64,000 nucleotides of DNA from Neobacillus massiliamazoniensis (GTDB lineage Bacteria; Bacillota; Bacilli; Bacillales; Cytobacillaceae): assembly GCF_001048695.1 (NCBI RefSeq), contig NZ_CVRB01000003.1:958342-1022341 (forward strand), written 5' to 3'. Below the pieces are notes generated by a model that was not told the origin of the DNA, did not search any database, and saw only the letters and a list, made by a program, of their open reading frames with translations. The position numbers were made by a program, and so were the translations under genes. Positions 9,279 through 17,458 of this stretch are shown in pieces. Every line of letters starts with the position of its first letter. Positions within the stretch are counted from its first letter, which is position 1.

Positions 9279-10154
9279 TTAAGCCCAGCCTTTTTCAGGT
9301 TTATCAAACCAAATATGAACCTGTCCCGTACCGACAGAGGCTTCATATTCAGAAAGCTGTACACCACGAGACGTACATTGACTTCCGCCTAATGCACTTG
9401 CCATCATCAGATAATGACCAAATCTTCCTTCAGGAGCATGTTTACGATATTCCGGCATTAATTCAATAACTTCCTTATGCTTTCCTTCAGATAATAATTG
9501 AATGACCTTTTCGTCCATCGCTCTGGCTTCCTGTGTAAATACATGACTTAAATCTGCTGATTCATGCTGACGGATTACACTTAATGGCCAGAATCTATGG
9601 GATAGACCGCCAGAACCCAATAGTACGACTCTTCGATTACTTTTATCTATAGCTTCACGCAACACTTGGCCAAACTTTAAGAAATCATCCGGCTCCCCGG
9701 TTTGGGCACAACTAACGGAAAGGATCTTTTCCCCTCTGTGCAGGTAATGAACCAAATTTACAGTGCCATAGTGGACGTCAAGATACGGATTTCGACTGAC
9801 ATGAACCCATGTATCCTCCTTTCCTTCTGCCACTTCTTCAATTAAATTCGCAAGTTCAGGATCACCATCGTAATCATAAGGTATATCACACAAACTGCGA
9901 GGTAACTCATCGGATGTATGGAACCCTTTATAGTGGGCACGTCCGTCTACCACTGTTTCAAAAGTGGTATGCCAATGTGTATCAAAAATAACAATGGTAT
10001 CAGGTTTTAGCTTATCCAAGATTTCCGAACGAAGTTGGTACATACCCGTCACCACAGTAAAATCTTTACCATTATTGAGTTCTAATCGTACCTCCTTAGG
10101 TAACATAATAGTTGGAACGTGTGATATTATTCCTGCCCCAATTATTTCCCCCAT
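9279..10154 (-). CDS. hpaD: Class III extradiol ring-cleavage dioxygenase, homoprotocatechuate 2,3-dioxygenase type
   Basis: A 291-residue LigB-superfamily protein. The iron-binding histidines lie in IISHVPTIM (His13) and FDTHWHTTFE, and SGGLSHRFWP carries the distal catalytic-loop histidine. The overall pattern (YKGFHTSDELP, YGTVNLVHYLH) follows E. coli HpaD closely. Such enzymes open 3,4-dihydroxyphenylacetate next to the hydroxyls using Fe(II) and O2, giving 5-carboxymethyl-2-hydroxymuconate semialdehyde, the substrate of the upstream-encoded HpaE-like dehydrogenase. AGGAGG precedes the ATG. It is third in the leftward operon. The exact catechol should be tested because the operon also carries amine-modifying genes. 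Confidence 0.9.
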   Translation of the reverse strand: MGEIIGAGIISHVPTIMLPKEVRLELNNGKDFTVVTGMYQLRSEILDKLKPDTIVIFDTHWHTTFETVVDGRAHYKGFHTSDELPRSLCDIPYDYDGDPELANLIEEVAEGKEDTWVHVSRNPYLDVHYGTVNLVHYLHRGEKILSVSCAQTGEPDDFLKFGQVLREAIDKSNRRVVLLGSGGLSHRFWPLSVIRQHESADLSHVFTQEARAMDEKVIQLLSEGKHKEVIELMPEYRKHAPEGRFGHYLMMASALGGSQCTSRGVQLSEYEASVGTGQVHIWFDKPEKGWA

Positions 10155-10189
10155 AAATAACGCCTCCTAAATTACGGTTTAGTTTTAAA

Positions 10190-11662
10190 TTATTGAAAAG
10201 AACCATTTCGCTTGGATAATGTTTTAACATCGCAGAAGAATTCAAAACTCCAATTACCGCCTTCGCGACCGATTCCTGATTTTTTACTGCCGCCAAATGG
10301 TGCAGACAGGTCCCTGGCGAAGAAGGTATTCACCCAAACCGTCCCTGCATTCACAGCATGACCAACCCTTTCAGCACGTTGTTCGTCTCCGGTAAAGATT
10401 GTTGCCGCTAACCCATACTCGGTATTATTGGCCATCTCAATCGCTTCCTCTTCCGTTTTAAACGTTTGGAAAGTGAGTACAGGGCCAAATACTTCCTTTT
10501 TCAGGATTTCTGCATCATTCGGGATATTAACGAATAAGGTCGGTTCAAAATACAATCCACCAAGTTTTTCCGAAACGAATCCACCGTAAGCCAATTCGGC
10601 ACCTGTTGCCTTGGTTCCTTCCACAAACCCTTGAACGCGCTCCAAATGTTCACGAGTTATCAATGGTCCTACCTGCGTTTCCGGTTTTCTTGGATCTCCC
10701 AGTACAATTTTTGATGCTTCTGTCTTTAAACGTTCTAAAAATTTCTCCGCAATCGATTCTTCTACCAAGATTCTTGTACCCGCTAAACAAACTTGTCCTG
10801 CGTTATCGTATTGGCCAATGGCTGTTCGTAAAGCAGATTCAAAATCGCAGTCCGCAAAGATAATTAATGGGGATTTCCCACCCAATTCAAGACTTACTGG
10901 AACAATTCGATCCGCCGCCGCCTTGCCTATGATACGACCGGTCTCCTCTGATCCTGTGAAGGAAATACGATTGACATCTGAATGATTTGTTAATGCTGCC
11001 CCTGCCTGTTCCCCAATTCCTTGGACAACGTTTAGGACTCCCGGAGGAATTCCCGCTTCCTCGGCAAAATCTGCTAACAGAGAGCAAGTAAACGGAGCCC
11101 ATTCAGGTGGCTTAATGACCACCGTATTTCCCGCTGCCAAGGCTGGCCCCACTTTCCATGTGGTAAGCATGAACGGTGCATTCCATGGCGTAATTAACCC
11201 CGATACACCGGATGGTTCATAATGAACACTGTATCGGACACCATTGGATTCCCAAATCTCGCCTTTTAATTGCTCTGCCCATTCGGCAAAAAATCGGATA
11301 TTATGCGCTCCTCTTTTCATCACACGGAGTCGACTCGATTCAAATAAGGAACCATTGTTTGTCGTTTCTACAATCGCTAACTTTTCGATATTAGCTTCAA
11401 TTATATTAGCTAATTTTTTCAAATAATTACCTCGTCCTTTTGGGCCAAGAGCAGCCCATGCAGGGAAGGCATTCTTTGCTGCTTGGACAGCCAAATCCAC
11501 TTCGTGTTGAGAGCCGGCAGCGACCTCACCTAGCACTGACTCATCAATCGGGCTAATAACTTGGAAGGTAGATTCAGAGCTTACGCGCTTTCCTCCAATA
11601 TAATGGTTCGGAGATACCTCAACACCTGCAACACGTATTCTCTCCATGGATTGTGTAATCAT
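10190..11662 (-). CDS. hpaE: 5-carboxymethyl-2-hydroxymuconate semialdehyde dehydrogenase (ALDH superfamily)
   Basis: A 490-residue NAD(P)-dependent aldehyde dehydrogenase. The catalytic residues are visible: general-base Glu in LELGGKSP and nucleophile Cys in NAGQVCLAGTRIL; that last block and the C-terminal DVKTLSKRNG-type end favour the HpaE/CHMS dehydrogenase subgroup over PuuC-type enzymes. It would oxidise the ring-cleavage product of HpaD. The ATG overlaps the end of hpaB, with GAGGTGAGG as ribosome site, so translation is coupled. Because a glutamine-synthetase-like gene follows, action on a gamma-glutamyl aminoaldehyde (PuuC role) is a less likely alternative. Confidence 0.88.
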   Translation of the reverse strand: MITQSMERIRVAGVEVSPNHYIGGKRVSSESTFQVISPIDESVLGEVAAGSQHEVDLAVQAAKNAFPAWAALGPKGRGNYLKKLANIIEANIEKLAIVETTNNGSLFESSRLRVMKRGAHNIRFFAEWAEQLKGEIWESNGVRYSVHYEPSGVSGLITPWNAPFMLTTWKVGPALAAGNTVVIKPPEWAPFTCSLLADFAEEAGIPPGVLNVVQGIGEQAGAALTNHSDVNRISFTGSEETGRIIGKAAADRIVPVSLELGGKSPLIIFADCDFESALRTAIGQYDNAGQVCLAGTRILVEESIAEKFLERLKTEASKIVLGDPRKPETQVGPLITREHLERVQGFVEGTKATGAELAYGGFVSEKLGGLYFEPTLFVNIPNDAEILKKEVFGPVLTFQTFKTEEEAIEMANNTEYGLAATIFTGDEQRAERVGHAVNAGTVWVNTFFARDLSAPFGGSKKSGIGREGGNWSFEFFCDVKTLSKRNGSFQ

Positions 11663-13138
11663 TTACCTCACCTCTACCTTACTTTTGAAATCATTCTTAA
11701 CCGGTTCGTCCAAAAACTGGTTAATGAGATTGATAGAATGTGTTTTATCAGCAATCTTGTAGTTTAATGCAGTCATCCGGAAGGAGTCACTTAGATAGAA
11801 ACGCTCATACAAATCAAGGCGTCCCGCTAATTCAGATCCAATAAAATCCCAGCCCAACCGGAATAAACGAATTCGTTTTTCCGCATCTGCATTCCGAGCT
11901 TGATAATATTTCTTAATATCTGAACTTAAAGGGCCCTCAAGGTCTGCAAAGCTTGGTGTTAACATAAAACCGCCACCACCAATTAATTTCAATAATTCCG
12001 TTGCTCTCGGGATGAATTTCGGCATAAGGCCCCTTAGTGCTAAAAGAGGACGATCATCTGGTGCCCAAATGCCTTTATTCCTTACTTCAAAGGCCCCTTC
12101 TTCGGCTGCAACAACCGCAGAACGTGTAATCTCGAGCATATTCCAAATCTCACCCAATTTTTCCTGGACATGATCAAATGCATTAACTCCAGTCATATCG
12201 GCAATCATATGACCAAGACCAAATGCGAATTCAAGCTTAGTTAAAGCTCGATTCATCGCTTGGAAGATGATGTAATTTCTCCAGTAACCCTCACCGATGA
12301 CCTCGGAATAACCGACTGTATCTCCATCCATAAACACACGATCCTTAGGAACCTTCACATCATCAAAGATAACGACAGCATCCATTTCATCAAAACGTGA
12401 AGATAATGGATAGTCATAGTTACTTCGATCCTTGCTGTAGGAATCGCGACAAATAAATTTCAATCCTGGCGTATTCATAGGAATGGAAAAACAAATGGCA
12501 TATTTCTTATCCTGTAAACGAATATCACTTCCCGGATATACCGCTAATTCGTCCGCATATGGGGCAAGGGTAGCAAGCATTCTTGCGCCACGAACAATGA
12601 TAGCATCATCCGTTTCACCTACTTTATGAAGAGAGACCTCTCCACCCCCTTGCTCCGCCTCAGATACAGAACGGTCCACTTGCGGATTGATTATGGAGTG
12701 AGTCAGAATCAGATCATTATCTCGGATATATTTTTGATAATTTACTAGATTTTGTGCTCCTTGTTCGTTGCCTCGCCTTGCCCATACATCTGCATGCCCG
12801 GCAAAACAAGCAAAAGTGGTGTTCATATAATCTGGGCTGCGCCCCATTAAACCAGCGGATACTTCAGCCCACTTTTTCATAGCTATGCGGATCCGTTTAA
12901 TGTCTTCTTTGCTTTTAGGAATAAGGTGAGTAATTCCCACTTTTTCACCAGTATCCGGAGAATCATACAACATGATTTCCGGGAATTCGTGTTGTAAATC
13001 AAACAACTTGGCCATGGTTTCCGCAGCACCTTTTAGTTTCGGATGTGTAGTAACATCCGTTATCCGCTCACCCTCAAGCCAAATTTCGCGCCCATCTTTT
13101 AATCCTTCAAGAAACTGTTTTCCTGTTCTCGCAGCCAT
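11663..13138 (-). CDS. hpaB: 4-hydroxyphenylacetate 3-monooxygenase oxygenase component (HpaB family)
   Basis: A 491-residue flavin-dependent hydroxylase of the HpaB/PvcC/4-BUDH family with an acyl-CoA-dehydrogenase-like fold. Family blocks are readable: MGRSPDYMNTTFACFAG near residue 100, HSIINPQVDRS, and the C-terminal RIRLFRLGWDFIGSELAGR. It uses free FADH2 and O2 to hydroxylate 4-hydroxyphenylacetate (or a related phenol) ortho to the OH, making the catechol for HpaD. First gene of the leftward operon, with GGAGG nine bases before the ATG. A near-consensus cre site lies 50 bases upstream. Reduced flavin probably comes from the FMN-reductase-like gene at 17459, and FAD from the RibF-like gene at 13676. 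Confidence 0.93.
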   Translation of the reverse strand: MAARTGKQFLEGLKDGREIWLEGERITDVTTHPKLKGAAETMAKLFDLQHEFPEIMLYDSPDTGEKVGITHLIPKSKEDIKRIRIAMKKWAEVSAGLMGRSPDYMNTTFACFAGHADVWARRGNEQGAQNLVNYQKYIRDNDLILTHSIINPQVDRSVSEAEQGGGEVSLHKVGETDDAIIVRGARMLATLAPYADELAVYPGSDIRLQDKKYAICFSIPMNTPGLKFICRDSYSKDRSNYDYPLSSRFDEMDAVVIFDDVKVPKDRVFMDGDTVGYSEVIGEGYWRNYIIFQAMNRALTKLEFAFGLGHMIADMTGVNAFDHVQEKLGEIWNMLEITRSAVVAAEEGAFEVRNKGIWAPDDRPLLALRGLMPKFIPRATELLKLIGGGGFMLTPSFADLEGPLSSDIKKYYQARNADAEKRIRLFRLGWDFIGSELAGRLDLYERFYLSDSFRMTALNYKIADKTHSINLINQFLDEPVKNDFKSKVEVR

Positions 13139-13675
13139 AATTCGCCTCCAAATATCATTATTAATTGTAAAATAATTGAAAAGTATCAGAAAACGCTTTC
13201 AAGAATTGCCTTATTTTTTCAATTTCTCATTTTAACTTATCTAATTTTTCTGAAACAAATGATAGCTATCGTTTGATATCTTAAGATTATCTTGGATTAT
13301 TTTTGTTGTCAAGGTATTAAATGTCAAAAGATTAAAAATATTTTGGTGGTAAAAGTCCTGACAATATCATTTCAAAGTCTTTGTATTCAAAAGAACATGG
13401 GGTAAAATACCGAAAATATATGGTTCATCATGAACTTATTCTTTTTTTAAGTGATCGAAACTATAGATTTTCCAAAATTTTATATTGCCAAATTCATTAG
13501 ATATGATACGATTTAAACATATAGTTAGATTGATACGATTACACCTTAATTTTTCACTCTAATCTATACATTTATAGAAGAAATTCATTAGTTAACTAAA
13601 AAATGTGACCTATAGCTAGGTATAGATTTTTTTAGATTTAAAATAAAAAAAGTCTTGTGACTGGAGGGTATACCT
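13139..13675. promoter_or_regulatory. Divergent control region between hpaB and the FAD synthetase gene
   Basis: A 537-base gene-free stretch that must hold both divergent promoters. Visible elements are a cre-like box at 13188-13201, a perfect 10-bp palindrome GATAGCTATC at 13261-13270, a 13-bp palindrome GTTCATCATGAAC at 13423-13435, and two copies of TGATACGA at 13504-13511 and 13531-13538. The last motif recurs upstream of the acetoacetate-decarboxylase-like gene (15679-15686). The MarR protein encoded at 14647 is the natural candidate to bind one of these. Promoter hexamers are too degenerate for me to place confidently. Confidence 0.5.
13188..13201 (-). promoter_or_regulatory. cre-like site (CcpA) upstream of hpaB
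   Basis: AGAAAACGCTTTCA matches the cre consensus TGWAANCGNTNWCA at every fixed position except the first base. It lies about 50 bp before the hpaB start codon, a position consistent with repression of the catabolic operon when preferred sugars are present. The match is seen; CcpA binding is inference. Confidence 0.65.
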
Positions 13676-14521
13676 ATGAAGATAATAAGGATTTCTTATC
13701 CGACTAATTCGTCCACCGATTACCCAGCCACTTCTCTCGCCATCGGGTATTTTGATGGTGTTCATCGAGGGCATCAAGTGGTCATTCAGAATGCCATTAA
13801 ACAAGCCAAAACATTAGGCATCCTATCCAGTGTTATGACCTTTGATCCTCATCCAAAGTCCGTTTTAGGGAGTAGGGAACATACGTCCTTTATTACTCCG
13901 CTGCCTGACAAATTGCAGATCTTCGAAAAAATGGGAGTGGATTTAGTTTATGTGGTTTCATTCAATCGGGATTTCTCTCAAGTTTCTCCAATTGACTTTG
14001 TTGAACGACTCTTGGTTTCATTACAGATTAAATATATAACCGTTGGTTTTGATTTCTCGTTTGGTTTTCGCGGTCTTGGAAAAGCTCATGACTTGAAACT
14101 TCTAGCCAAAAGCCGTTTTCAAGTTCAAGTGATTACTTCCGTCAACTCGCAAGTAGAGAAAATTTCTAGTACGAATATTCGTAATGCCCTTCAAATGGGG
14201 AATATTGAGAAAGCCAATTATTATTTAGGTAGAAGATATTCTATACAGGGACTCTTTCACTCAGAGCATAACCATTTTTTCGTAACTCCCCCATCCATAA
14301 TGCCGGCGTTGGGTGAATATTTAGTGGAAGTGAAGATCCATGATCAGTGGGTTTACGGTACACTTTACATTAATCATGAGGATAAAAAGTTGCCGTTTTC
14401 CTTATATTTGATTGATCCTCCAACCTCTTTGCCAGAATGCCTTGAAATTCAATTTATCTGTCTAGCATCTAATGATGTTTCTCAACTAGGGGAAAATCCG
14501 GTTGTAAAAAAAAGTATATAA
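13676..14521 (+). CDS. RibF-like FAD synthetase with degenerate riboflavin-kinase domain
   Basis: A 281-residue protein. The N-terminal nucleotidyltransferase domain is intact: IGYFDGVHRGHQ (the HxGH region) and the KISSTNIRNAL motif match the FMN adenylyltransferase half of RibF. The C-terminal third should be riboflavin kinase but lacks its PTAN-type motif (VTPPSIMPALGEYLVEV in its place), so kinase activity is probably lost and only FMN to FAD conversion remains. It is the first gene divergent from hpaB, which needs FADH2, suggesting a dedicated FAD supply. GGAGGG lies seven bases before the ATG. It is distinct from the housekeeping RibF expected elsewhere in the genome. Confidence 0.85.
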   Translation: MKIIRISYPTNSSTDYPATSLAIGYFDGVHRGHQVVIQNAIKQAKTLGILSSVMTFDPHPKSVLGSREHTSFITPLPDKLQIFEKMGVDLVYVVSFNRDFSQVSPIDFVERLLVSLQIKYITVGFDFSFGFRGLGKAHDLKLLAKSRFQVQVITSVNSQVEKISSTNIRNALQMGNIEKANYYLGRRYSIQGLFHSEHNHFFVTPPSIMPALGEYLVEVKIHDQWVYGTLYINHEDKKLPFSLYLIDPPTSLPECLEIQFICLASNDVSQLGENPVVKKSI

Positions 14522-14646
14522 TGTTTATGTAGATATTAATTGATTTCAAAATTATCCCCCCATTTATTACTATTTTATCAATTTCTATGTTAAATTATTT
14601 AATATCTAACTATTACCACAGGTAAAACCACGGAGGTTCTTTGAAC

Positions 14647-15144
14647 ATGTTAGAAAATGAACTGCTACCAGAAGAATTGGATATTTTAAATCGTTTAACC
14701 AACTATCCCCTTGATTTTCAGGCCATGACGGTGGTGACGAACCTTTACAGAGCAGCTCAACTTCTACGGGCTGAGATGGAACGTGAAGTGCTATCACCAT
14801 ATAAACTCTCTTGGACTGGATTTTCTTTACTGTATAATCTTTGGATTTGGGGAGCAATGGAGACAAGGAAATTGTCGAAATCGATGGGCGTAACCGTTGC
14901 TACAGTAAGCAGCATCTCTAATACATTAGAACGAAAAGAACTTTGTGGCCGAGAAGTAGATCCCAGAGATCGACGATTAGTCCTACTACATTTAACCGAA
15001 AAGGGAAAAGAAGTAATCGAAGAATTATATCCGAAATTTAATCAAGGTGAAAAGGATTTCGTTAGCGTATTAAACTCTGATGAACAAAAATTTCTCACCC
15101 AATTATTAAGGAGATTATGTAAACGTATAGAAATAAAAGAATGA
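14647..15144 (+). CDS. MarR-family transcriptional regulator
   Basis: A 165-residue winged-helix protein. The recognition region TRKLSKSMGVTVATVSSISN and wing DPRDRRLVLLHLTEKGKEV are classic MarR. Its place inside the aromatic cluster suggests an HpaR-like role: a repressor released by a phenolic ligand or CoA thioester. GGAGG is ten bases before the chosen ATG (14647) and four before an in-frame TTG at 14641; I prefer the ATG. Likely targets are the divergent region 13139-13675 and the promoter before 15777, which share a TGATAYGA motif. The ligand cannot be inferred from sequence. Confidence 0.85.
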   Translation: MLENELLPEELDILNRLTNYPLDFQAMTVVTNLYRAAQLLRAEMEREVLSPYKLSWTGFSLLYNLWIWGAMETRKLSKSMGVTVATVSSISNTLERKELCGREVDPRDRRLVLLHLTEKGKEVIEELYPKFNQGEKDFVSVLNSDEQKFLTQLLRRLCKRIEIKE

Positions 15145-15372
15145 GATTAAATCCTGTTTCCCCGTCTCAATGCTAAAAAGCTTGCAAAACACTCCTTCCT
15201 TTTTATTGCCTTGTAACTTGTAACTTTATTTTCACCACTGAGGAATTTGGAAATAAACGCATGTATAAAGGATTAATTTAAATATAGATTTAGTTCCGGT
15301 TCACTTACTACCAGCAATCCAATATAAATAAAAAAATAACCTACAAAAAACAGTAGGTTATTTTTTTATTTT
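15145..15372. other. Intergenic, no gene seen
   Basis: AT-rich sequence between the MarR gene and an R1 repeat. A hairpin AACCTACAAAAAACAGTAGGTTATTTTTTTATT at 15339-15371 is a plausible rho-independent terminator for the FAD synthetase-MarR transcript. I see nothing else. Confidence 0.5.
15339..15370 (+). terminator. Terminator after the MarR gene
   Basis: The stem AACCTAC / GTAGGTT with a short A-rich loop is followed by a run of seven T. It separates the FAD synthetase-MarR unit from the later genes of the cluster. Confidence 0.75.
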
Positions 15373-15620
15373 TAGGCTGTGTTAAACTTGGCTGTTGATT
15401 GCGCTCAAGAAGCGAGCATCCGCGGGCGTTCCGTGGAGCCTCCTCGGCGCTTAGCGCCTGTGGGGTCTCCATTGCCCCGCACTCCCGCAGGAAGTTGAAT
15501 CAGCATCCTTGAATCAACACCGCACGAAGGAAATGCGATAGCATTTTCGAGGATTTAGCGCTTTGCGCTCCAATCAACATAGGTTCAAAATCAACAATGC
15601 CCTTTAGCATAGCCTATTTT
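15373..15620 (-). repeat. R1 dispersed repeat, long copy (R1b)
   Basis: About 248 bp, inverted relative to the copy at 19690-19880. The ends are imperfect inverted repeats: TAGGCTGTGTTAAA on the left and TTTAGCATAGCCTA on the right. The GC-rich core (CCGCGGGCGTTCC, CTCCTCGGCGCTTAGCGCCT, CTCCCGCAGG) is unlike the flanking AT-rich DNA. No open reading frame is plausible. The inverted ends suggest a non-autonomous MITE-like element. It sits inside the aromatic cluster between the regulator and the acetoacetate-decarboxylase-like gene. Confidence 0.8.
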
Positions 15621-15675
15621 ATTGCTGTAATTTGTTGCTGCTACATTGGTAAGAAAATTCTAATTATACAAAAAC

Positions 15676-15702
15676 ATTTGATACGAAACGTTTGATATGA
15701 TA
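15676..15702 (+). promoter_or_regulatory. Putative operator with TGATAYGA motifs
   Basis: TTTGATACGAAACGTTTGATATGA contains TGATACGA (15679-15686) and TGATATGA (15693-15700), 14 bases apart. The first motif is identical to two copies in the hpaB control region (13504, 13531). It lies 75-100 bases before the acetoacetate-decarboxylase-like gene. Shared control by the cluster's MarR protein is inference. Confidence 0.4.
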
Positions 15703-15776
15703 TGATTATTGCACACATATTTACTGTGTAAACCATTTAATATCCAATAATCATTATTGAAAGGATTGAATGTTTT

Positions 15777-16595
15777 ATGGCTAAGTTGAATGGATACTCC
15801 TTACCTTTGTCTCCTGAAGGAAAAGCGAATCTTTTACCCGCTCCTCCCTGGCATTATTCCGGTGATATGTTACTCGTTGAATATCGTACCGACCCCGATG
15901 CTGTTATTGCCTTATTGCCTGATGAATTAGAACCTGCCGATGATCCAGGTGCGGTTTCGGTAATTTTCGCGGATTGGCAATCCTGTACGGATCATGGTGA
16001 AGAATGGTTAGATCCTTACCATTCCCAATATAAAGAAGCTATGGTGTATGTTGGCGCCAAATATAAAGGGCAGCCAATTTGTCGGTGTGTGTATATCTGG
16101 GTAGATAAGGATTTTGCTATGCTGCGTGGTTGGGTTCAAGGATTCCCTAAAAAACATGGAGATATTTGGATGTCACGTCCTGTTACTGTTGGAAAAGCTG
16201 GTCCTCGCCTTGCACCTGGTGGGAAATTTGGAGCGACGTTGTCAGTGGGTGGCAGGCGGTTAATTGAAGCAAGAGTTAATTTGACCGACCTTTCTGAAAA
16301 GGGTCCCCAAGTCAATAACCCGCCTCAATTTAATAGTCGTCATTTTCCAAGATGGGATAGTCTTGAGCCGGCTCTTTATGAAATGGTAACTGTAAAAGGA
16401 GTCGATAAAGAATGCAGCCCTATTTGGGAAGGACATGCGGATATCAAAGTTTACGATTCGCCATTTGAAGAATTAAGAGCATTAGAGCCTAAGGAAATCA
16501 TTGGAGGCTACTATCATTCCTTTGGGTATACCATGATTGGCGGAGAAGTTGTCGAACAACATAAACATTTAATATCAGCAAATAAGGGGGAATAA
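15777..16595 (+). CDS. Acetoacetate decarboxylase-family protein
   Basis: A 272-residue protein of the acetoacetate decarboxylase (ADC) superfamily. RGWVQGFPKKHGD at about 117-129 aligns with the ADC active-site segment GRELSAYPKKLG, so the Schiff-base lysine is retained (Lys125 or Lys126). Relatives decarboxylate beta-keto acids or catalyse aldol/dehydration steps. It is followed three bases later by a fumarylacetoacetase-family gene, forming a small operon, and no gene for HpaH, HpaI or HpaF is seen nearby, so it may supply an alternative late step for the ring-cleavage product. That step is unproven. The ribosome site is weak (AAAGGA, 13 bases off). Confidence 0.85.
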   Translation: MAKLNGYSLPLSPEGKANLLPAPPWHYSGDMLLVEYRTDPDAVIALLPDELEPADDPGAVSVIFADWQSCTDHGEEWLDPYHSQYKEAMVYVGAKYKGQPICRCVYIWVDKDFAMLRGWVQGFPKKHGDIWMSRPVTVGKAGPRLAPGGKFGATLSVGGRRLIEARVNLTDLSEKGPQVNNPPQFNSRHFPRWDSLEPALYEMVTVKGVDKECSPIWEGHADIKVYDSPFEELRALEPKEIIGGYYHSFGYTMIGGEVVEQHKHLISANKGE

Positions 16596-16597
16596 GC

Positions 16598-17410
16598 ATG
16601 CAAATCGTACGAGTAAAACGTGGAGAACAAATTGTAAGGGGTTACCTTGATAGAGAGCTACTCATTCTTGATAACGGGGAAAAAGTTCTTCCATCTGATG
16701 CTCAATTTCTCCCTCCTGTTGAACCAACTAAAATCATTGCTATGCATTTAAATTTTCCAAGCCGCGTTGAAGCTTTTGGTGCAAAAAAACCACGTTGGCC
16801 TTCTTATTTCATGAAACCCCTGACATCTCTCGCGAGTCATCAAGCTGCCGTGGCAAGACCACGCAATACAAAATACCTCAATTATGAAGGTGAAATTGCT
16901 TTAATTATTGGGAAGAAAGCTAAAAACGTTTCCCGGGAGGAAGCTTGGAACTATATTGCTGGCTACAGCCCTGTCATCGATTATGGTCTCCATGACTTCC
17001 GCACTTCTGATGCAGGGTCGATGCTGCGTGTCAAAGGACAGGATGGTTTTTGCCCAATTGGGCCAACCTTAATTCCAGCTCATGAAGTAGATCCTCATAA
17101 CCTTACTCTAAGAACCTATGTTAATGGAAAGGTTGTTCAGGAGGACAATACCAGTACGTTACAATTTCCTTTTAATGAAATTGTTGCTGATTTAGCCCGG
17201 CTAATTACTTTAGAGCCAGGTGATGTGATTTTAACAGGTACCCCTGCTAATTCACGCCCGGTTCAACCAGGGGATGTCGTAGAAGTGGAAATTGAAGGCT
17301 ATCCACGTTTGACAACAACGGTTGTGGAAAGTGAAGTTGACTTTGCCGATTTTGGTGCTCAACCTGAGGATTCTGATAATGCAAGAAATACTGCATTTGA
17401 GATTGAATAG
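16598..17410 (+). CDS. Fumarylacetoacetate hydrolase-family isomerase/decarboxylase (HpaG-like)
   Basis: A 270-residue FAH-fold protein. The metal-binding signature is present: YEGEIALIIG (Glu97, Glu99) and Asp128 in GYSPVIDYGL; the C-terminal LEPGDVILTGTPA is the usual FAH block. In the homoprotocatechuate pathway the HpaG enzyme of this family decarboxylates 5-oxo-pent-3-ene-1,2,5-tricarboxylate and isomerises the product. It starts three bases after the ADC-like stop, with AAGGGGG as ribosome site, so the two are co-translated. It is shorter than the fused HpaG1-HpaG2 of E. coli, so it may perform only one of the two activities. Confidence 0.87.
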   Translation: MQIVRVKRGEQIVRGYLDRELLILDNGEKVLPSDAQFLPPVEPTKIIAMHLNFPSRVEAFGAKKPRWPSYFMKPLTSLASHQAAVARPRNTKYLNYEGEIALIIGKKAKNVSREEAWNYIAGYSPVIDYGLHDFRTSDAGSMLRVKGQDGFCPIGPTLIPAHEVDPHNLTLRTYVNGKVVQEDNTSTLQFPFNEIVADLARLITLEPGDVILTGTPANSRPVQPGDVVEVEIEGYPRLTTTVVESEVDFADFGAQPEDSDNARNTAFEIE

Positions 17411-17458
17411 GAACTAGACATTTAGATTAATTCTCAAGAATAGGAGATGAATGATAGA

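Noticed and set aside
5446..11662. A standard putrescine (Puu) pathway
   Set aside because: The ligase, hydrolase, permease and an aldehyde dehydrogenase are present, but there is no PuuB-type oxidase, and the dehydrogenase resembles HpaE and is embedded with hpaB and hpaD.
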